A stretch of 64,000 nucleotides of DNA from assembly GCF_003007735.2 (NCBI RefSeq), contig NZ_PXNQ02000009.1, positions 140,118 to 204,117 on the forward strand, given 5' to 3'. The DNA is from Paracoccus methylarcula. Lineage in GTDB: Bacteria; Pseudomonadota; Alphaproteobacteria; Rhodobacterales; Rhodobacteraceae. The notes below the pieces were generated by a model. That model was not told where the DNA came from, did not search any database, and saw nothing but the letters and a program-made list of their open reading frames with translations. The position numbers and the translations under genes were made by a program. Positions 17,863 through 25,839 of the stretch are shown piece after piece (the first letter of the stretch is position 1; every line of letters starts with the position of its first letter).

Positions 17863-19641
17863 ATGTCAGACCAAACACCCAACCCTCCCCGCAAGGGGCA
17901 CAAGGGCCGACCTGGCGATGAGTGGCGCGAGCGCGAAGCCCTGAAGGGCCGCTTCGAGCCGGAACTTCCCGAAGCCAGTGAAGAATCCTTGCCCTCGCCG
18001 GAAGGTCCGACCGAGATCATCGAAACCGCATTCGAGGTCGGTCAGGACAACATCGAGGGCAAGGCTCCGATTCCATTCGATATTCACAATCCGGTATTCG
18101 CCATTTCGGCGGGCGCCGTGGTTCTGTTTACCGTTATCACGATCATCCTCCAGGTGGTGACGGCGGTGCCGCCGATCGATGGCGTGCCGCAGCCAAGCGG
18201 TATCCAGGCCTCGTTCGAGGGGCTGCGCAACTGGGTCACCTCGACATTCGACTGGTTCTTCCTGCTGGCCGGCAACATCTTCGTGGTGCTTTGCCTGGCG
18301 CTGATCGTTTCGCCCCTGGGCAAGGTGCGCCTCGGCGGTCCCGAGGCGACGCCGGATTTCTCGATGATCGGCTGGTTCGCGATGCTGTTCGCCGCGGGCA
18401 TGGGCATTGGCCTGATGTTCTACGGGGTCAGCGAACCTCTCGGACATTTCCAATCGGCATTCGGAGGTCCGGTCGTCGAGGATGGCGTGCGGACCGATTG
18501 GGCGCCGCTGAACGGCGCCGAAGGGGACGAGGCCGCGGCAAGGCGGCTTGGCATGGCCGCCACGATCTTCCATTGGGGGCTGCACCCCTGGGCGATCTAT
18601 GCGGTGGTGGCGCTGTCGCTGGCGCTGTTCGCCTATAACAAGGGGCTGCCGCTGACGCTGCGCTCGGTCTTCTATCCGCTGCTGGGCGAGCGTGTCTGGG
18701 GCTGGCCGGGGCATGTCATCGATGTGATGGCCGTGCTGGCGACGCTGTTCGGCCTTGCGACCTCCCTGGGCATCGGGGCAGAGCAGGCGGCGGCCGGTTT
18801 CAACTTCCTGGGGCTGTTCGAAGCCGACGCGACCGCGAAGGTGGTGCTGATCGTCCTGATCACCGGGGTTGCGCTGATGTCGGTGATCCTGGGTGTCGAG
18901 AAGGGCGTCAAGCGCCTGTCCGAGCTGAACATGGGCCTTGCGGTCTTGTTGTTGTTCTTCATCATCGCGGTCGGGCCGACGATGAGCATCATCACCGGTT
19001 TCTTCGGCAATCTGGGCGCTTACGTGAAAGAGGTCGTGCCGCTGTCGAACCCGTTCGGCCGGGACGACGACAATTTCCGGCAAGGCTGGACGGCCTTCTA
19101 CTGGGCCTGGTGGATCAGCTGGTCACCCTTTGTCGGCATGTTCATCGCCCGCGTTTCGCGGGGCCGCACGGTGCGGGAATTCCTGATTGCCGTGCTGATC
19201 GTGCCGATGCTGATCTCGGTCCTGTGGATGACCGCGCTTGGCGGCACCGCGATCTCGATGACCGCCGAAGGGATCGAGACGATTGGAAACGCGGCATTGG
19301 AGCTCAAGCTGTTCGAAATGCTGACGCATCTGCCATGGACCACGATCACCAGCACGGTGGGGATCATCCTTGTCATCGTGTTCTTCGTGACCTCGTCGGA
19401 TTCCGGTTCGCTGGTGATCGACACGATCTCGGCGGGCGGCAAGGTCAATGCGCCGGTGCCGCAGCGGATCTTCTGGTGCACGATCGAGGGCGTGGTCGCC
19501 ATCGCCCTGCTGCTGGGCGGCGGCCTGGCCGCGTTGCAGGCCATGGCCGTCTCGACCGGGCTGCCCTTTACGCTGGTCCTGCTCGGGGCAAGTTGGGCCA
19601 CGGTCAAGGGGCTATTGGCCGAGCGGCGAGAACTCGCCTGA
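17863..19641 (+). CDS. BCCT-family transporter (betaine/choline/carnitine), probably glycine betaine
   Basis: 592 residues, with GAAAGGG before the ATG. A charged N-terminal tail of about 80 residues precedes twelve membrane helices. The sodium-site glycine stretch GMGIGLMFYGVSEPL and the signature YWAWWISWSPFVGMFIARVS with SRGRTVREF are present, as in BetP-type Na+-coupled betaine porters; CaiT-type exchangers differ at the first. There is no long C-terminal osmosensor tail of the BetP kind: the protein ends soon after the last helix. It shares a divergent promoter region with ktrAB, suggesting an osmotic-stress role. The substrate is an inference. Confidence 0.9.
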   Translation: MSDQTPNPPRKGHKGRPGDEWREREALKGRFEPELPEASEESLPSPEGPTEIIETAFEVGQDNIEGKAPIPFDIHNPVFAISAGAVVLFTVITIILQVVTAVPPIDGVPQPSGIQASFEGLRNWVTSTFDWFFLLAGNIFVVLCLALIVSPLGKVRLGGPEATPDFSMIGWFAMLFAAGMGIGLMFYGVSEPLGHFQSAFGGPVVEDGVRTDWAPLNGAEGDEAAARRLGMAATIFHWGLHPWAIYAVVALSLALFAYNKGLPLTLRSVFYPLLGERVWGWPGHVIDVMAVLATLFGLATSLGIGAEQAAAGFNFLGLFEADATAKVVLIVLITGVALMSVILGVEKGVKRLSELNMGLAVLLLFFIIAVGPTMSIITGFFGNLGAYVKEVVPLSNPFGRDDDNFRQGWTAFYWAWWISWSPFVGMFIARVSRGRTVREFLIAVLIVPMLISVLWMTALGGTAISMTAEGIETIGNAALELKLFEMLTHLPWTTITSTVGIILVIVFFVTSSDSGSLVIDTISAGGKVNAPVPQRIFWCTIEGVVAIALLLGGGLAALQAMAVSTGLPFTLVLLGASWATVKGLLAERRELA

Positions 19642-19661
19642 GTATGCCGAGATAATCAGTG

Positions 19662-19695
19662 GAACGGGCGGGAAAATCCTGCCCGTTCTTGTTTT
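19662..19695 (+). terminator. Intrinsic terminator after the BCCT gene
   Basis: An 11-bp stem (GAACGGGCGGG with CCTGCCCGTTC, one G-T pair) has a 5-nt loop followed by TTGTTTT. It begins 21 nt after the stop. Confidence 0.88.
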
Positions 19696-19747
19696 ATCGT
19701 CCCATGGGTGCCAAAACCGGGGATATCGATTCCGAAGGACCGCCACG

Positions 19748-20368
19748 ATGAGCGAAATTGCCGCCAGTGAACGCCGTCTCAGTGCCGCACTCGATCGCAT
19801 CGACCAGATCCTGGAAACCGGCCGCTCCCGATCGGTATCGCCGGATGCTGCGGGCGAGCCGAACCTGAGGGATGCGCTGGAAGCGGCGCAGACCGAGAAT
19901 GCCCGCCTGAAGGCCGAGATCGCCGAATTGAGAAAGGCCGATGGCGCCTTGGCCGAGCCCGTCCCTGGAAATGGCGAGGATCGTCTGGTCGAGGCGGGCG
20001 AACAGGCGGCACGCCTGGCGGCGGCGAATGACGATCTGGCGGCTGCGAACCGGGCGCTGGTCGAGACCGTCGCGGCGCAGGCCGATGGCGATTCCGTCAC
20101 CGCGATCCGCGAGGCGCTGGAGGCCGAGATCGAGGCGTTGCGGGCCGCGCGGGCCGCCGAGATCTCGAATCTCGGGGATATCATCATCGAGCTTGAACGG
20201 CTCCTGCCCGAGGCGGACCATGCTGCCGCGCCCGCGCCCGAGATGGCAGGCGACGATGCCGGCGTGCCCGAGGACGGCGGCGAGGCGGGAAACCGGGACG
20301 GGCAGGGGCTGTTCTCGGGCGTTTACGATGATGTGGCCGAGGACGAGACCGGGGTGGAGGAGAAGTAA
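19748..20368 (+). CDS. Coiled-coil protein of unknown function next to zapA
   Basis: 206 residues from the ATG at 19748 with GAAGGA upstream; the open frame extends back into the BCCT terminator, which is rejected. No catalytic motif is seen. The protein is Ala/Glu-rich with heptad-like stretches (residues 5-25, about 38-60 and 75-145; ALEAAQTENARLKAEIAELR is typical), so it is probably a dimeric coiled coil. The last 50 residues are acidic and disordered. Its stop codon is directly followed by the zapA ATG (TAAATG), so the two are made together. A role with ZapA at the division ring is an inference from linkage only. Confidence 0.8.
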   Translation: MSEIAASERRLSAALDRIDQILETGRSRSVSPDAAGEPNLRDALEAAQTENARLKAEIAELRKADGALAEPVPGNGEDRLVEAGEQAARLAAANDDLAAANRALVETVAAQADGDSVTAIREALEAEIEALRAARAAEISNLGDIIIELERLLPEADHAAAPAPEMAGDDAGVPEDGGEAGNRDGQGLFSGVYDDVAEDETGVEEK

Positions 20369-20731
20369 ATGGCGGAAGTCGAATTCACCATCGGGCACAA
20401 GGAATACAGCCTTGGAACCCAGGATGGCGAGGAAAAGCAGTTGCAACGCGCCGCCGAGATCCTGGATGGCGAGGCACGGCAGATCATCGAACAGGCGGGC
20501 CGGATGCCCGAGCCGCGCCTGCTGCTGCTGGCCGGGCTGATGCTTGCGGATCGTTTCGCGTCGATGGAGGCGCGGGCCGAGAAGGCCGAGCGGCTTGCCA
20601 ATCGCCTGCAATCCAACCCGACCCGCGTCGAGGTGCCGGTGATTCCCTCGGACCTGAAGGAGGCGATGGCCGAACTGGCCGCCCGCGCCGAATCGCTGGC
20701 CGAGCGGCTGGAAGATCAGCAGAACGGTTGA
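20369..20731 (+). CDS. zapA: Cell division protein ZapA
   Basis: 120 residues. It begins MAEVEFTIGHKEYSLGTQDGEE, the ZapA N-terminal domain that contacts FtsZ, followed by QRAAEILDGEARQIIEQAG and a long C-terminal coiled coil (residues 55-120), fitting the tetrameric ZapA fold. It cross-links FtsZ protofilaments at midcell. Start and stop of the neighbours touch: the start follows the upstream TAA with no gap. In many proteobacteria the 6S RNA gene lies just beyond zapA; see the gene-free stretch below. Confidence 0.88.
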   Translation: MAEVEFTIGHKEYSLGTQDGEEKQLQRAAEILDGEARQIIEQAGRMPEPRLLLLAGLMLADRFASMEARAEKAERLANRLQSNPTRVEVPVIPSDLKEAMAELAARAESLAERLEDQQNG

Positions 20732-21074
20732 GCCACGTTCTTTTCCGAAGATCGGGTGTGGGGTGGGATATTGTCCCGGGTGATGACTGGGGGCGCTGCC
20801 CCCGCGCCCGTTCCGGGCGCTCCCCCGGGATATTTTCATGAAGAAGAAGCGGCTTTCTGGGTGCGATATTGATCGTTCATGATCAATGGGTAAGCGTGAT
20901 ATGTTGCAGTCGATTCGATGAATGGCTCGTGGTTGGCGGCCATGCTGTCTTTGGGGCGGTCAGGCCCGGAGAAATTCGCCTGTGCCGGGTATGGCTGGAT
21001 GAAAATGCGTGGCCATTAACCCGCTGTTAGGATTTTGCGGGTAATGATCTCCGCATGACCCGAACCGCTATTGG
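20732..21074 (+). other. Gene-free 343-bp stretch between zapA and the esterase
   Basis: No credible ORF. It holds: a GGGGGC-GCT-GCCCCC hairpin and a GCGCCC/GGGCGC hairpin before repeat copy D (20828-20849); a perfect inverted repeat ATTGATC-gttcat-GATCAAT at 20868-20887; and a stem ACCCGC/GCGGGT at 21019-21042 near the end of the convergent esterase gene. The position after zapA is where 6S RNA is often found, but I could not recognise its fold. Confidence 0.6.
20828..20849 (+). repeat. Intergenic 3'-end element, copy D
   Basis: GGATATTTTCATGAAGAAG followed by AAG, preceded by TCCCCCG and two GC-rich hairpins. It is about 100 nt after zapA. The U-rich minus strand faces away from the esterase gene but is 226 nt past its stop. 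Confidence 0.75.
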
Positions 21075-21848
21075 TCACCCACCACCCATGAAGGCCGACA
21101 GGGTCTCGGCCACCGCCTCGGGCGCATCGGCATGCATCCAATGCCCGGCATGCTTGATGCGCAATAACCGTGCCTGCGGGAAATATTCGCGGATGGCGGC
21201 CTCGCCCGCGTCATCCACGTAATCCGATTCGGCACCGGCCATGAACAGGGCCGGGCCGTCGAATATGCCCTTGGGCAGGCCCTCGGGCCAACCGGTCGTG
21301 CGGTCCATCCAGTCGCGCAGCGCCGGCAGGTTCAGCCGCCAGCGGGGCGGATCGGATTTCAGGTCCAGCGATTGCAGCAGGAAGGCCCGCAGGCCGGTAT
21401 CGTGGATATGTTCGGAAAGGCGCCGGTCTGCCTCGCTGCGCCGGACCACGCCTTGCAGATCCATCGCTGCCATCGCGTCGACCAGATGGTTCTGGCTATG
21501 GGCGTAAGCCACCGGCGCGATATCCATCACCGCCAGCTTGCGGATCAGTTCCGGTTGGGTCAGCGCCAGGTGCATCGCGGCCTTGCCGCCCATGGAATGC
21601 CCGGCAAGATCGACGCGCCCGCCGAATGCCCCGATCACCTCGGCGAGATCGCCGGCCATGGCGGCATAGCTGTGATCGGGATCATGCGGGCTGTCGCCGT
21701 GATTGCGTTGGTCGACAAGGATGACCCGACGCTGTTCGGAGAGGCGCCGGGCGATGGCGCCCAGATTGCGGCCCTGCCCGAACAGGCCGTGGACCAGCAT
21801 GATCGGCAGGCCCTGATCCTGCCCGGTGACGGAGTGATTCAGCTTCAT
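21075..21848 (-). CDS. Alpha/beta hydrolase, YbfF-type esterase
   Basis: 257 residues. The oxyanion motif is LVHGLFGQGRN, the nucleophile elbow is GHSMGG with Ser85, an Asp lies in the ESDYV region and the catalytic His in HAGHWMHAD near the end. DQRNHGDS is typical of the YbfF/abhydrolase-11 group of small esterases that act on short acyl esters or thioesters. The true substrate is unknown. It is divergent from a small membrane protein 55 bp away. Confidence 0.88.
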   Translation of the reverse strand: MKLNHSVTGQDQGLPIMLVHGLFGQGRNLGAIARRLSEQRRVILVDQRNHGDSPHDPDHSYAAMAGDLAEVIGAFGGRVDLAGHSMGGKAAMHLALTQPELIRKLAVMDIAPVAYAHSQNHLVDAMAAMDLQGVVRRSEADRRLSEHIHDTGLRAFLLQSLDLKSDPPRWRLNLPALRDWMDRTTGWPEGLPKGIFDGPALFMAGAESDYVDDAGEAAIREYFPQARLLRIKHAGHWMHADAPEAVAETLSAFMGGG

Positions 21849-21903
21849 GGCGGCGATCCTATGATGTCTGGCCTGCCTGCGCCATCCCGTCTATGAGTCG
21901 GGC

Positions 21904-22302
21904 ATGACTCGCGATGCACAGACAATCGAAGATGTCCGCGACATGGCCGATGAGGTCGCCGGACTGATGGCCGATCGTTTCGGTGGAGCCCGCCGGGGCG
22001 AGCACCCGGACATGCAGGCCATGCTGCGGCGCCGGGGCGGAGCCCTGCCGCGCAAGTTGCGGCGGATGGCCAGGCTCCTGTCCGAGGCCGATCTGCATGG
22101 CGCCCAGCCAAGGATCGCCCGGCAACTGGATTTGCCCGCCATCAGCCGCGCCCATCGCGCGCTGATCGCGCATCTGCAACCGCTCGGAGAGATGAGCCGC
22201 TGGCGCAACCGCGCGCTGAATTTCGCGGCCTCGGTCCTGTTCGGGCTGATGCTGCTGGCGGCGCTGCTGATCTGGGTGATGGTCAGGCGCGGGGCTCTCT
22301 GA
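21904..22302 (+). CDS. Small hypothetical protein with one C-terminal membrane helix
   Basis: 132 residues. I do not recognise the family. The first 105 residues are soluble and Arg-rich (HPDMQAMLRRRGGALPRKLR), followed by a single hydrophobic helix (about residues 107-127, NFAASVLFGLMLLAALLIWV) and a short basic tail, so it is a tail-anchored protein with its N-terminus in the cytosol. No clear Shine-Dalgarno precedes the ATG. Codon use matches its neighbours, and the length of the open frame and the membrane helix support a real gene. Confidence 0.65.
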   Translation: MTRDAQTIEDVRDMADEVAGLMADRFGGARRGEHPDMQAMLRRRGGALPRKLRRMARLLSEADLHGAQPRIARQLDLPAISRAHRALIAHLQPLGEMSRWRNRALNFAASVLFGLMLLAALLIWVMVRRGAL

Positions 22303-22408
22303 GCCTTTCGCGCGCTTTGCGTGTATCGCAATGCTGCCTTGCCTGTTCGGGCCCTTGTCTATGCTGCGCCGCAGCATGATCTTGGCACCGAACTGGAAAG
22401 GACTCGTC

Positions 22409-23593
22409 ATGAGTGATTCGCGCGGCCTGCGGCCTGCCATCATGGCCCTCTCGTTGGGGGCCTTCGCGATCGGGACGTCGGAATTCGCGGCGATGGGGCT
22501 GCTACCCTATTTCGCCGGTGACCTGGGGCTGACCGAGCCGCAGGCGGGCCATGTCATCAGCGCCTATGCGCTTGGCGTGGTCATCGGCGCGCCGCTCACC
22601 TCGATCCTTGGGGCGAGGCTGCCGCGGCGACGTTACCTGGCGGCGCTGATGGCGTTTTACGGGGTGATGAACCTGCTGGCGGCAGTGCTGCCGGGTTTTG
22701 CCTTGCTGACGGGGATGCGTTTCCTGGCGGGGCTGCCGCATGGCGGTTTCCTGGGCGTGGCGATGCTTTATGCCGCCGATGCCCTGCCGCGCGAGCATCG
22801 GGCGAGGGGGGCGGCGCAGATCATCATGGGGCTGACGGTTGCCAATATCGCCGGAGTGCCGCTGGCCGGAGCCCTGGGGCAGGGGATCGGCTGGCGTTGG
22901 GGCTTTGCGCTGCCCGGGGTTCTGGCGCTGGTCTCGGCCTGGGCGATCCTGCGGCTGGCGCCGCGCGTGGGCGCGGATCCGAATGCGCGGCCCTGGGATG
23001 AGTTGCAGGCGCTGCGCAATCCCAGGGTGCTGTGGCTTCTGGCGGTGAGCGCGATCGGCTTTGGCGGGTTGTTCGCCGTCTATGCCTTCCTGACGGCGGC
23101 GATGCTGGCCACGACGAATGCTCCGGGCTGGGCGATCCCGCTGGCACTCGCGATGTTCGGGGTGGGCGGCACGCTTGGCACATGGGCCGCCGGGCAGATA
23201 ACCGAGCGGTTGGGCCAGATCCGCGCCGCCTATATCAGCCTTGCGGCCATGGCCGTGACGCAGGGTTTCGCGGCGTTGGTCGTGGGCGACTGGATGCTGA
23301 TGGTGCTGTCTTCCTTCCTGCTGGCGGCGGGGGCGGGGCTGGTCATTCCGCTTCAGACCCGGCTGATGGATGTGGCGGGCCCTGCGCAGAGCATGGCCGC
23401 CGCCATGAACCATGCCGCCTTCAACGCCGCCAATGCCCTGGGGCCGTTCCTGGCCGGGGCCGCCCTTGCCGCCGGATGGGGCTGGCAGGCGCCGGGCCTT
23501 GTCGGAATCGGGCTTACGGTTGCGGGGGCGGTGGTTCTGACGCTGGCGGTCTGGCAGGATCGGGCAGTTGCGGTGCCGGAAGGCTGCGCATGA
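22409..23593 (+). CDS. MFS efflux permease, DHA1/AraJ-like
   Basis: 394 residues from the ATG at 22409 with GGAAAGGA upstream; an in-frame start at 22331 has no ribosome site. Twelve helices are visible. The first carries GAFAIGTSEFAAMGLLPYFA, typical of the AraJ/YdhP sugar- and drug-efflux group; the loop after helix 2 is short (GARLPRRRYLAALMAFYG). Substrates of this group are varied (arabinose, purines, chloramphenicol), so no specific one is proposed. The 3' end overlaps the convergent DUF599 gene by 80 bp. Confidence 0.88.
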   Translation: MSDSRGLRPAIMALSLGAFAIGTSEFAAMGLLPYFAGDLGLTEPQAGHVISAYALGVVIGAPLTSILGARLPRRRYLAALMAFYGVMNLLAAVLPGFALLTGMRFLAGLPHGGFLGVAMLYAADALPREHRARGAAQIIMGLTVANIAGVPLAGALGQGIGWRWGFALPGVLALVSAWAILRLAPRVGADPNARPWDELQALRNPRVLWLLAVSAIGFGGLFAVYAFLTAAMLATTNAPGWAIPLALAMFGVGGTLGTWAAGQITERLGQIRAAYISLAAMAVTQGFAALVVGDWMLMVLSSFLLAAGAGLVIPLQTRLMDVAGPAQSMAAAMNHAAFNAANALGPFLAGAALAAGWGWQAPGLVGIGLTVAGAVVLTLAVWQDRAVAVPEGCA

Positions 23594-24281
23594 TGACCCG
23601 GCGCGAGTTCGAGGCGAATTCGCGCCGCCATGTCACCAAGAGCACCACCACCGCCGCCAGGAGCAATGCCCAGGCTCCGGCCAGCCATGCCAGCCCCGCG
23701 AGCGCGAAATAGACCGAGCGCAGCCCGGCATTGAAGCTGCGGGCGGCGGTGATGTTCAACTCTGCCGCCTGGCTGGCGCGGTCGCGGGCCATCGGGTGGT
23801 CGGTCTCGTTCGGGACCGCCGCCATCATGATCGCGCAATAACCGAACAGCCGGTGCGACCAGACGAATTTCAGGAAGGCGTTGACGACGAAGAACATCGG
23901 CACCAGCAGCTTGAGTTCCCAAAGAAGCGCGGTGCCATGCTCCAGCTCGAATTCCCGCGCGATGCCGCGAAGCCGGTCGGTATTGCCGATCAGGGCCAGC
24001 GCGCCGCCGATGGCGATCATGCAGGCCGAGGCGAAGAACGCCGTGCCCTCGCGGAGGCTGGCGAGGATATTGCCGTCGAAGATGCGCGGGTCGCGGGTGA
24101 CGAAATGTTGCATCCATTCGCGGCGATAGCGCTTCATCAGCACCGAGACCGAGGGTTTGCCGGGCGGCGGGTTCTCGGTGATCCAGCCGATGCCCAGCCA
24201 TGCGAGGAACAGCAGCATGACGGCCGCCATATCGAGCGGCGTCAATTCGGTGGCGAAGGGGATATTGGCGAACATGTCCAT
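23514..24281 (-). CDS. DUF599 family membrane protein
   Basis: 255 residues from the ATG at 24281 (MDMFANIPFATELTPLD). Four or five membrane helices are visible, with the family motifs WMQHFVTRDPRIFDGN, PNETDHPMARDRASQAAELN and SFNAGLRSVYFALAGLAWL. DUF599 proteins have no established function. The C-terminal 25 residues are Pro-rich (PAPQLPDPARPPASEPPPP) and are encoded antisense to the last 80 bp of the MFS gene, so that tail may be a read-through past an eroded stop. The ribosome site is weak, so the start is moderately sure. Confidence 0.82.
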   Translation of the reverse strand: MDMFANIPFATELTPLDMAAVMLLFLAWLGIGWITENPPPGKPSVSVLMKRYRREWMQHFVTRDPRIFDGNILASLREGTAFFASACMIAIGGALALIGNTDRLRGIAREFELEHGTALLWELKLLVPMFFVVNAFLKFVWSHRLFGYCAIMMAAVPNETDHPMARDRASQAAELNITAARSFNAGLRSVYFALAGLAWLAGAWALLLAAVVVLLVTWRREFASNSRRVIMRSLPAPQLPDPARPPASEPPPPQP

Positions 24282-24401
24282 TTCTATAGCATTTCCAGCA
24301 AGGGTGGATACCGGTTTCGCGCCCCGAAGGCATATCGGAACGATAGGCCGTGAGGCGATCCGGCGAAATGCGGGGATGGTCGGAAAAATCAACCGCCGGG
24401 T

Positions 24402-24431
24402 CTTGAAAGCCGCGATTCCGCTACCAGATTT
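24402..24431 (+). promoter_or_regulatory. Probable RpoH (sigma-32) heat-shock promoter of hsp20
   Basis: An exact CTTGAAA (24402-24408), a 15-nt spacer, then CCAGATTT (24424-24431), close to the sigma-32 consensus CTTGAAA-N13-17-CCCCATNT. It places the transcript start near 24438, about 85 nt before the hsp20 start codon. Confidence 0.7.
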
Positions 24432-24439
24432 TTGGCATC

Positions 24440-24522
24440 GGCGGCCGGAATGGCGCCGGTGAACCGCCCGCCCGGAGACCGGGGGGCAATGACATGGCAT
24501 CGCTTATGAAAGGATGTGACTG
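24440..24522 (+). promoter_or_regulatory. Candidate ROSE-like RNA thermometer in the hsp20 leader
   Basis: The Shine-Dalgarno AAGGATG (24510-24516) can pair with CATCGCTT (24498-24505), leaving G24502 bulged and a 4-nt loop. ROSE elements of alphaproteobacterial small heat-shock genes have a UYGCU anti-Shine-Dalgarno with a bulged G in just this place; here the match is UCGCU. A strong upstream hairpin (CCCGG-aga-CCGGG at about 24469-24481) fits the multi-stem ROSE layout. Confidence 0.65.
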
Positions 24523-24975
24523 ATGCGTAATTTCGACCTGACCCCGCTTTATCGTGCCACCGTGGGTTTCGACCGGCTGGCCGACGTCATGGACCGCGCT
24601 TTGACCGCTGACGTGGCCGCGCCGACCTATCCCCCCTACAATATCGAGAAGACCGGCGAGGACAGCTATCGCATCTCGATCGCCGTGGCCGGTTTCGCCG
24701 CCGACGATCTGAGCGTCGAGCTGCGCGACAGTGCCGTCATCGTCGCGGCCCGGAAGGCCGAGGAGGACGAGGACCGCAGCTACCTGCATCGCGGCATCGC
24801 CACCCGCGCCTTCGAGCGCAAGTTCACCCTGGCCGATCATGTCCGCGTCGAGGGCGCCAGCCATGTCGATGGCATGCTGCATATCGACCTGGTCCGCGAG
24901 ATCCCCGAGGCGCTGAAGCCGCGCCGGATCGAGATCGCCAAATCTGCCCCGAAGGTCGAGAAGCTGGACGCCTGA
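24523..24975 (+). CDS. Small heat-shock protein, Hsp20/IbpA family
   Basis: 150 residues. It starts MRNFDLTPLYRATVGFDRL, the IbpA-type N-terminus, followed by an alpha-crystallin domain (residues 35-135) with YNIEKTGEDSYRISIAVAGF and the closing FERKFTLADHVRVEGASH. It is an ATP-independent holdase that keeps unfolded proteins soluble in the cytosol. An RpoH-type promoter and a ROSE-like hairpin lie upstream, so both transcription and translation are likely heat-induced. The variable C-terminal tail lacks a clear IxI motif but has IEIAK. Confidence 0.93.
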   Translation: MRNFDLTPLYRATVGFDRLADVMDRALTADVAAPTYPPYNIEKTGEDSYRISIAVAGFAADDLSVELRDSAVIVAARKAEEDEDRSYLHRGIATRAFERKFTLADHVRVEGASHVDGMLHIDLVREIPEALKPRRIEIAKSAPKVEKLDA

Positions 24976-25042
24976 TCGCGCTGTCTTCCGCGGTGATCGG
25001 GGGCTCTGCCCCCGTTCGTCGCTGACGCTCCTCACTCCCCCG

Positions 25043-25064
25043 GGATATTTGGATGAAGAAGAAA
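25043..25064 (+). repeat. Intergenic 3'-end element, copy E
   Basis: GGATATTTGGATGAAGAAG plus AAA, preceded by ACTCCCCCG and a GGGGGC-TCT-GCCCCC hairpin (near 24999-25014). On the minus strand its U-rich face directly follows the stem at 25067-25084, 58 nt after the lysE stop. Confidence 0.75.
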
Positions 25065-25066
25065 GG

Positions 25067-25089
25067 GGCGGCTTTCGGGCCGCCTTTTT
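25067..25089. terminator. Probable bidirectional intrinsic terminator
   Basis: The stem GGCGGC/GCCGCC has a 6-nt loop (TTTCGG). On the plus strand TTTTTG follows (hsp20 side). On the minus strand CCTTTCTTCTTC follows, which is repeat copy E (lysE side). The convergent genes hsp20 and lysE could share it. Confidence 0.85.
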
Positions 25090-25121
25090 GTGTGGGGTGG
25101 TCGCTTCGTGGCCTCAGCGCA

Positions 25122-25736
25122 TTAGCGTGTTGTTGCCATGAGGACGCTGCCGCCGAGCAGGCAGGAACCGCCCGCATAACCCATCCTCTTGCGGGCCGTG
25201 AGGCTTTGCAGCCGGGCGCTGGCCTTTACGGCCAACAAGGCATAAGCACCAAGCACAAGCGCGACGAGCAGCGTGGAAGTCGCCATGAGGATCAAAAATT
25301 GGGGAAGCTGCGGGGCGCTCGGTTCGATGAACTGGGCAAGAAAGGCCATGTAGAACATGATGGCTTTCGGGTTGAGAACGCCGGTCAGGAAGCCCGCGCC
25401 CAGGCTTCCCCGTGTAGCGGCAGGACCAATCGGTTTGACTTCCAGCAGGTTGTGAGCAGCCTTGATCTGCATGAAGCCCAACCACGCCATATAGGCCACG
25501 CCCGCCCATTTCAGCGCCATGAAGGCAATGCTGGATGATGCCAGAATCAGGCCAAGCCCCAGATAGGATGCCATCATGACGATCACGCCTCCGGCAAGGT
25601 CGCCAAGGATGCAGAAAATGGCGGCTCGGGTTCCACGAGACAGGGATTGCCCGATCACCATGAATACGCTTGGGCCGGGAATAAGCGAGATCACGGCATA
25701 GGCGATCACATAGGCGATCCAGTTCTCGAAGGGCAT
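25122..25736 (-). CDS. LysE/RhtB family amino acid exporter
   Basis: 204 residues, the usual length, with AGGAGG before the ATG. The signature ISLIPGPSVFMVIGQSLSRG is followed by five or six helices and the second conserved stretch GFLTGVLNPKAIMFYMAFL. Members export lysine, homoserine, threonine or similar compounds, and the specific substrate is open. It is lower in GC than its neighbours and stands alone, consistent with a mobile accessory gene, though no transfer boundary is visible. Confidence 0.9.
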   Translation of the reverse strand: MPFENWIAYVIAYAVISLIPGPSVFMVIGQSLSRGTRAAIFCILGDLAGGVIVMMASYLGLGLILASSSIAFMALKWAGVAYMAWLGFMQIKAAHNLLEVKPIGPAATRGSLGAGFLTGVLNPKAIMFYMAFLAQFIEPSAPQLPQFLILMATSTLLVALVLGAYALLAVKASARLQSLTARKRMGYAGGSCLLGGSVLMATTR

Positions 25737-25839
25737 TCATCTGCCTCCTGATCTGTCTGGCATAGCGGAAAGCATTCGCCGGCAAATGGCAAGCTTGTCC
25801 GTATCGCGCATGTCCGGCCGCTTCCGGCCGCACCCCATC

